This document shows, piece by piece, positions 63,811 to 64,000 of a stretch of 64,000 nt of DNA. Source of the DNA: Straminergon stramineum (lineage: Eukaryota > Streptophyta > Bryopsida > Hypnales > Calliergonaceae); assembly GCA_963920665.1 (NCBI GenBank), contig OY987268.1:2978501-3042500 (forward strand). Reading direction: 5' to 3'. The stretch's first letter is position 1, and each line of letters starts with the position of its first letter. The notes under the pieces were generated by a model. That model saw only the letters and a list, made by a program, of their open reading frames with translations, was not told the origin of the DNA and made no database searches. Both the position numbers and the translations under genes were made by a program.

Positions 63811-64000
63811 TTGGGTGCCAGTGCGTTACAATTGGGTTACAATCACGGTACAATTGGGTGAAGAGCTCCCCTATATTGTATGTTTGGTGAATTGTTTAAC
63901 TTAATCGAAGGGTTTTACCAGAAGCTCCCTCCCTCCCTCCCATCCCACTCACCCAGTCAGTCAAGCCCACTGACCAGCACCCATTTCCTTGAATAACTTA
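63811..64000. other. Low-complexity end of the window
   Basis: After the minisatellite there is a short AT-rich piece, then C-rich runs (ccctccctccctccc at about 63927-63941). Too short and too near the edge to interpret. Confidence 0.4.

Overview
The window is nuclear DNA of a land plant. Its genes contain short spliceosomal introns (GT...AG), and one encodes a QWRF-motif (augmin subunit 8-type) protein, a family known to me only from plants. The sequence is AT-rich, gene-poor, and filled with short terminal-inverted-repeat (TIR) elements. I saw no recognisable retrotransposon gag, reverse transcriptase or integrase. Four genes in 64 kb, compact introns and a telobox promoter would suit a bryophyte-sized genome, perhaps a moss, but the species cannot be fixed from this sequence.

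Layout: 1-3.2 kb is repeat DNA with a broken hAT-type transposase end and a nested MITE. At 3.7-4.1 kb (+) is a single-exon gene for a small, Ser/Thr-rich, probably mitochondrial protein. At 5.1-6.2 kb is a PIF/Harbinger-like TIR element. At 9.5-9.9 kb (-) is a small Lys-rich protein gene of a plant-conserved type. At 12.8-16.9 kb (-) is a six-exon QWRF/AUG8-like gene; all five introns lie between codons and the model gives 724 residues. From 17 to 30 kb there are only repeats. At 30.5-35.8 kb (+) is a 13-exon gene for a 666-residue P-loop protein with an Arg-rich N terminus and a telobox upstream. From 36 to 64 kb I find no convincing gene, only TIR elements, inverted repeats, small GC-richer islands and a terminal minisatellite.

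The most interesting feature is a family of about 930-bp non-coding elements, roughly 14 full or partial copies. Intact copies start TTAACCCCTAAA and end with its complement. Two internal comparisons show insertion at a single TTAA: one in a second repeat family (20290 versus 45718-46775) and one nested inside a sister copy (59770-60700). TTAA duplication is the signature of the piggyBac superfamily, unusual for a land plant. The family has two diverged subfamilies (A and B) and appears to be built from degenerate internal modules. Two A copies 35 kb apart are nearly identical, implying recent movement.

The four genes face different ways and are separated by repeats. They form no operon, and nothing in the sequence shows that they act in one pathway. 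Plausible roles are microtubule organisation (QWRF), organelle P-loop protein, a small basic protein of unknown role, and a mitochondrial protein of unknown role.
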